Shown here: piece after piece, positions 60,653-64,000 of the stretch
Layout: each line of letters begins with the position of its first letter
Position numbering within the stretch: position 1 is the first letter of the stretch
Assembly (NCBI GenBank): GCA_022695795.1
Contig: MU404147.1
Span: 62,001 to 126,000, forward strand
DNA: 64,000 nt
DNA from: Biscogniauxia marginata
Lineage: Eukaryota; Ascomycota; Sordariomycetes; Xylariales; Xylariaceae
Reading direction: 5' to 3'
The notes under the pieces: model-generated
Database searches by the model: none
Told to the model about the DNA's origin: nothing
What the model saw: only the letters and a program-made list of their open reading frames with translations
Translations under genes and position numbers: made by a program

Positions 60653-61318
60653 ATGGCCACTCCAAACTCGACAGCTGATGGCGACGCCCCCAAGAACAAC
60701 CTCGAGCAGATCACCTTTCGCTTCTGCTCCGAATGCTCCAACATGTTGTACCCCAAAGAGGACGAGGATTCTCACAAGCTGCAGTTCACCTGCCGTACTT
60801 GCCAGTACACCGAAGAGGCCACCTCCAGCTGCGTCTTCCGCCATGTTATGAACAGCGCCGCTGGTGAGACCGCCGGTGTCACCCAGGATGTCGGATCGGA
60901 CCCCACGGTTCGTAATTCTGTTCCTTCTTCTGACCCTGTTGCCCTAGTCTCTGCCGATAACAGCCTGGCCGTCTGCCTTCGATGTGGCGTGACTTTGCTC
61001 CACTGTGACCGGTGTAAGGACCCTGCATCAGTCGAGGAGTACAACTACTACGTGGTCAACCATCCCGATTTTGCTGTCACAAGATCCCTGGACTACATTC
61101 GACTAGCCAGCTATTGGAACGCTCTGGACGCCGAGGGAAAAGCTGCCTGGGATGATCGATTTGCTTCATGTGGGGGCTTGATCATGGCTCATCTCTCACA
61201 GGATGGTATCACTCAATACCTGCCATTCGACATTGCCCTCAATCCCAACGCCGACCCACCAGAGGCGCTAGAGATGGATGTCGACGACTACTATGACAGC
61301 ACCGACATCCTTGCATGA
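60653..61318 (+). CDS. RPB9 N-terminal zinc ribbon fused to an unrelated C-terminus
   Basis: This is an uninterrupted frame of 221 residues. Residues 1-85 are those of the RNA polymerase II subunit RPB9: the first zinc ribbon (F-R-F-C-x2-C at 25/28 and C-x2-C at 47/50), Y-P-K-E-D, and V-T-Q-D-V-G-S-D-P-T. In RPB9 a second, TFIIS-like zinc ribbon should follow. Here the homology stops at residue 85 and a different sequence of 136 residues continues with C-L-R-C-G near 108-112, H-C-D-R-C near 117-121, a Tyr-rich helical stretch and an acidic tail. No RPB9 second zinc ribbon was found in the next 1.2 kb. The codon after the break (60908) reads GTTCGT, splice-donor-like. It could be a chimeric or duplicated gene, and an intact RPB9 elsewhere would be expected. 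Confidence 0.75.
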   Translation: MATPNSTADGDAPKNNLEQITFRFCSECSNMLYPKEDEDSHKLQFTCRTCQYTEEATSSCVFRHVMNSAAGETAGVTQDVGSDPTVRNSVPSSDPVALVSADNSLAVCLRCGVTLLHCDRCKDPASVEEYNYYVVNHPDFAVTRSLDYIRLASYWNALDAEGKAAWDDRFASCGGLIMAHLSQDGITQYLPFDIALNPNADPPEALEMDVDDYYDSTDILA

Positions 61319-62502
61319 GTGCGATGGTTAATGATTTGACGTCTCGCGTCTTATTCTTACCATTCTCTGTGTGTGCTTGGAGACCATTGCGGAACCGAGC
61401 GACCCTCTTGCGCTACGATGCCCTCCCGGATGAACCCATACCCTAGGAGCCCTTGGACCCCTATTACACCCATTCCCTGTATACCAGGATGTATCCAATC
61501 ATTAATTGGTTAAAGATGAGCATCGGCATCCCCCCGACTTCAATATCAATTTGGAAGCCAGGCAGTCAGGCAGTTTTAGGCAGAGTGATGTTCTTTGGCT
61601 TCCTCCCTAGCAACAGGGCACCCAGCTTTGGGGAGCATGCATTTTGTATGAACTCTCTGTTGCTGAACCTGGTGCTGACGTATGTCTTGTCATCTAGCTC
61701 CCTCGGTCGAACAAGACCTGCCCAGCATGCAGGCATGAGGAAGCCGTTTTCTTCCAATCTCAGCAACGTAGTGCCGAAACTGGCATGGTGAGTATCGGCC
61801 TGTCTTAGATGCATCATGAAAAGATCAAGTGTCTGATCATTGATAGAAACTCTTCTATGTGTGCTGCGAATGCGGTCATATCTTCCAATGATCACGAATC
61901 CACAACTCATGATTTCTGCAGCCTTGAGGTTACCTAGGTATATGCAGGGACTTTTTATGCCGCCGTTGATTTGAGGCTATGCATGGAATCGGAGTCTGGA
62001 GCGGGTCCGCGGCATCCATACGATTGACGCCAGGACTCGGCATAGTCATCTTGAGACATAGGGAATGCCATTATACGTTACTTCTAATGCTACATCGTCG
62101 TACCTATTCAAGCTATCGTACACCATTTTGTGAATCACATGACGCCGAGAACGATTGTTAATATAAGAGTATCACCAGAACATGCGAGAAGTACAACCTG
62201 AGGGGAGGATGGTACTTGGAGGATTTGTATTTTCGATCCCGAAGATGGCCTGGAGCACTGGAGATCGCGGGCGGGTTATTTTCTGCAACGCCGACACACC
62301 ATGTGAACCAACTTCTGCTAAATGTACACACTATGGTATAATAAGGTGTGATTCTTTGCGTCTGTCTAGCGTCCCTACGAGATTATCACCAATAACTCCT
62401 ATCTGTGCTGGCTCGACGTCATTCGCGCTACAGCACACTCTTTCTAAAAAAAACAACCAATTTATATCTCTTCTTTCCACCCCTTTGCTAGGCGCTACAG
62501 CC
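61319..62502. other. Intergenic, convergent
   Basis: About 1.2 kb lies between the RPB9-like gene (plus) and the mitochondrial uL14 gene (minus). I searched it for the missing RPB9 C-terminal zinc ribbon in all plus frames and saw none. The frames at 61453-61791 and 61566-61910 overlap on opposite strands and have no recognisable features. Confidence 0.55.
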
Positions 62503-63065
62503 TTACGCATGCGTAGGCGCCATACTCAGGATCTTACTCCACTTACGTCTTCTCAGCTCAGCACCCACGACACCGTTGACGCGAGTGCCGACGGGGTCGC
62601 CGGCCTTATTGATGAGGACGCAAGCATTGTCGTCGAAGCGCACCACACTGCCGTCAGGTCGCTGCACCTTCTTCTTCGTCCGCACGACGATAGCATGTCG
62701 GATATCTCCACGTTTCACCTTGTTCGCTGCCGAGGCCGCGCCCATACCTGCGTCACTAGCCCCGCGTTGTTTCTGCACAATCGCTACGATTCTGTCCCCT
62801 ATATGATGAAGAAAAAGGCGTCCGAGTGAGTAACTCGATTTCTTTACACGGCACGGGGAGACTTCTCGCGATGTTCAATGGTTCGTACCTATCGTTGCGT
62901 GCCGCTTCTGACCGACGACAAGCGCGCACTCGACAATGGCGGCCCCCGAGTTGTCGATGCAGTTCAGCATAGTCTAGGTTGGTCCCTCTAGTCAGCCAAT
63001 AGCCCGGGAAATATTCGGATAATAAAGACCTGAAATTTGCCAAATTTTACCTTTAGTTGAATCAT
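62503..63065 (-). CDS. Mitochondrial large ribosomal subunit protein uL14m
   Basis: The CDS is complement join(62503..62798, 62889..62973, 63051..63065), 131 residues, with introns of 90 and 77 nt. The first exon is 15 nt (M-I-Q-L-K). The spliced protein begins as L14 proteins do ([16 protein letters not shown]). It continues with [14 protein letters not shown] and ends [12 protein letters not shown]. Known features are [15 protein letters not shown] and D-N-A-C-V-L-I-N. This is the bacterial-type L14 of mitochondria (yeast MRPL38 family), as judged from [16 protein letters not shown] rather than the cytosolic uL14. It binds large-subunit rRNA near the inter-subunit bridge. Confidence 0.92.
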
Positions 63066-64000
63066 GTTGGGCGGTGTACCCTGATGCAGGGCCCAATCCA
63101 ATTCGCGATGCGATGCGATGCGATGTGTATGACTTATTGATGCTTGCGGTGATGTTTAGTAATGTGGGATCTTCACCTTCCGAGGCTCTGCCCTTGGAAA
63201 AATTGGGCGGACGGGTCCCGAGGCTGAAGACAGCCGGCAAGGCAGGCTTTGTTGGTTGATTGGCCCAGACCCCGAGTCCAGCTCCTGGTCCCCACACCAA
63301 GGGGGGCTTTCTTTTTAAGTGGTCGACAGTTAGTGATCACAGCACGGATCTGAATTCCAAGGTACCTAACTGGGGCCTCCCCTGACCCGCTATAGCCTTG
63401 TGTGGCTTGGTGGCTTATAGTGCGGCCCATGCATTCATGGTTGGAACCTTCTTATTCAATTCAGGTGGTAGGAGGGCCCCAGTCCCCCCGTCCTGCAACA
63501 TCATCGTCATCGGCACCCCCGTCCATCTTCCCAAATTGGAATTGGTCGCAATCTGGTTGACCTGCCACCCTCTTTTCCCGCAATTTTGCGCTCACGCTCA
63601 CCAAAACCCGCCGGGTTAGCTGTCAAGTAGAGTTGGATCTCTTTCACTTGCTTCTCCATCCTCCTGTCTTACATATCTACTACCTAGATAATAGAACTAG
63701 GACGGTTTTCTTCCCTTGGCCTATCCACCGATTTATCTGTCTGTCTCTTCCATGTCTACAGCCAATCCTGCTGAGGTTCGCTTTTCCTAGCCGTCGATGA
63801 GAGCTATCGTGAATGCCGGAGACCTCGCTTACACTTTCTGTGCTTTTTTCGCCGTTCCTCTCCTTTCTATCTTGCCTCGTCCAAGAATTGGCATGACGGT
63901 AGCCTCCATATCGTCTCCTTTCATTCAAATTGGCTTGTGACGGTGAAGCCGAGGGCATATTGTCGGGTGACATATGAGTGGCTACATTTCAGTCTGAATA
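63066..64000. other. Upstream region of the uL14m gene and window end
   Basis: About 935 bp with no supported gene. It has a tandem CGATG repeat close to the start codon and pyrimidine-rich sequence near 63600-63760. Overlapping frames at 62992-63430 and 63680-63973 show no recognisable protein. Confidence 0.5.
63105..63125. repeat. CGATG pentanucleotide tandem repeat
   Basis: Four perfect CGATG units begin 41 bp upstream of the uL14m ATG, so the repeat lies in the promoter or leader. Confidence 0.75.

Overview
The window is nuclear DNA of a filamentous ascomycete, most likely a plant-associated Sordariomycete. The support is short 44-96 nt GT-AG introns in nearly every gene, repeats ruined by C-to-T/G-to-A change of the repeat-induced point mutation (RIP) type, and plant-cell-wall and infection-related secreted proteins (PL3 pectate lyase, two GH55 enzymes, an Egh16/GAS1-like protein). 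No species can be named from the sequence alone. All family assignments come from reading translated motifs; no database was searched.

Layout. (1) 1-18258 is an extremely AT-rich block of four decayed copies of one Ty3/Gypsy chromovirus-like LTR element: A (minus, cut by the window edge), D (plus, 5'-truncated), B (minus, 5'-truncated) and C (minus, nearly complete, 5' LTR lost). Each copy that keeps its 3' end (B, C, D) carries a small cysteine-rich reading frame antisense to pol, between the chromodomain and the 3' LTR. (2) At 18258 the composition switches abruptly to GC-rich DNA holding a 5'-truncated AT-hook gene (18389-20026). (3) 20.5-47 kb is a gene-sparse accessory region: a C-14 sterol reductase (ERG24 type), a seven-exon GH55 protein, an MFS sugar transporter, a PL3 pectate lyase, a non-mutated solo LTR of the same element family with a perfect target duplication, a large-subunit catalase, a broken DUF7726-type gene, an Egh16/GAS1-like secreted protein and a second GH55 protein. 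(4) 47.6-57 kb holds a small single-span membrane protein, an unrecognised helical protein and an LrgA-LrgB fusion protein. (5) 58.7-63.1 kb holds housekeeping-type genes: the prolyl isomerase ESS1/Pin1, an RPB9-like gene whose second half is replaced by an unfamiliar sequence, and mitochondrial ribosomal protein uL14.

Taken together, the middle region reads as a loose set of secreted and uptake functions suited to growth on plant tissue: pectate lyase and beta-1,3-glucan-active enzymes release sugars, the transporter could import them, catalase detoxifies peroxide and the Egh16-like protein belongs to an infection-associated family. Co-regulation is inference. The sequence shows only that these genes are neighbours in a repeat-flanked, gene-poor stretch. 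Exon structures were deduced by reading splice sites and phase by hand; each reported join keeps frame across every junction.
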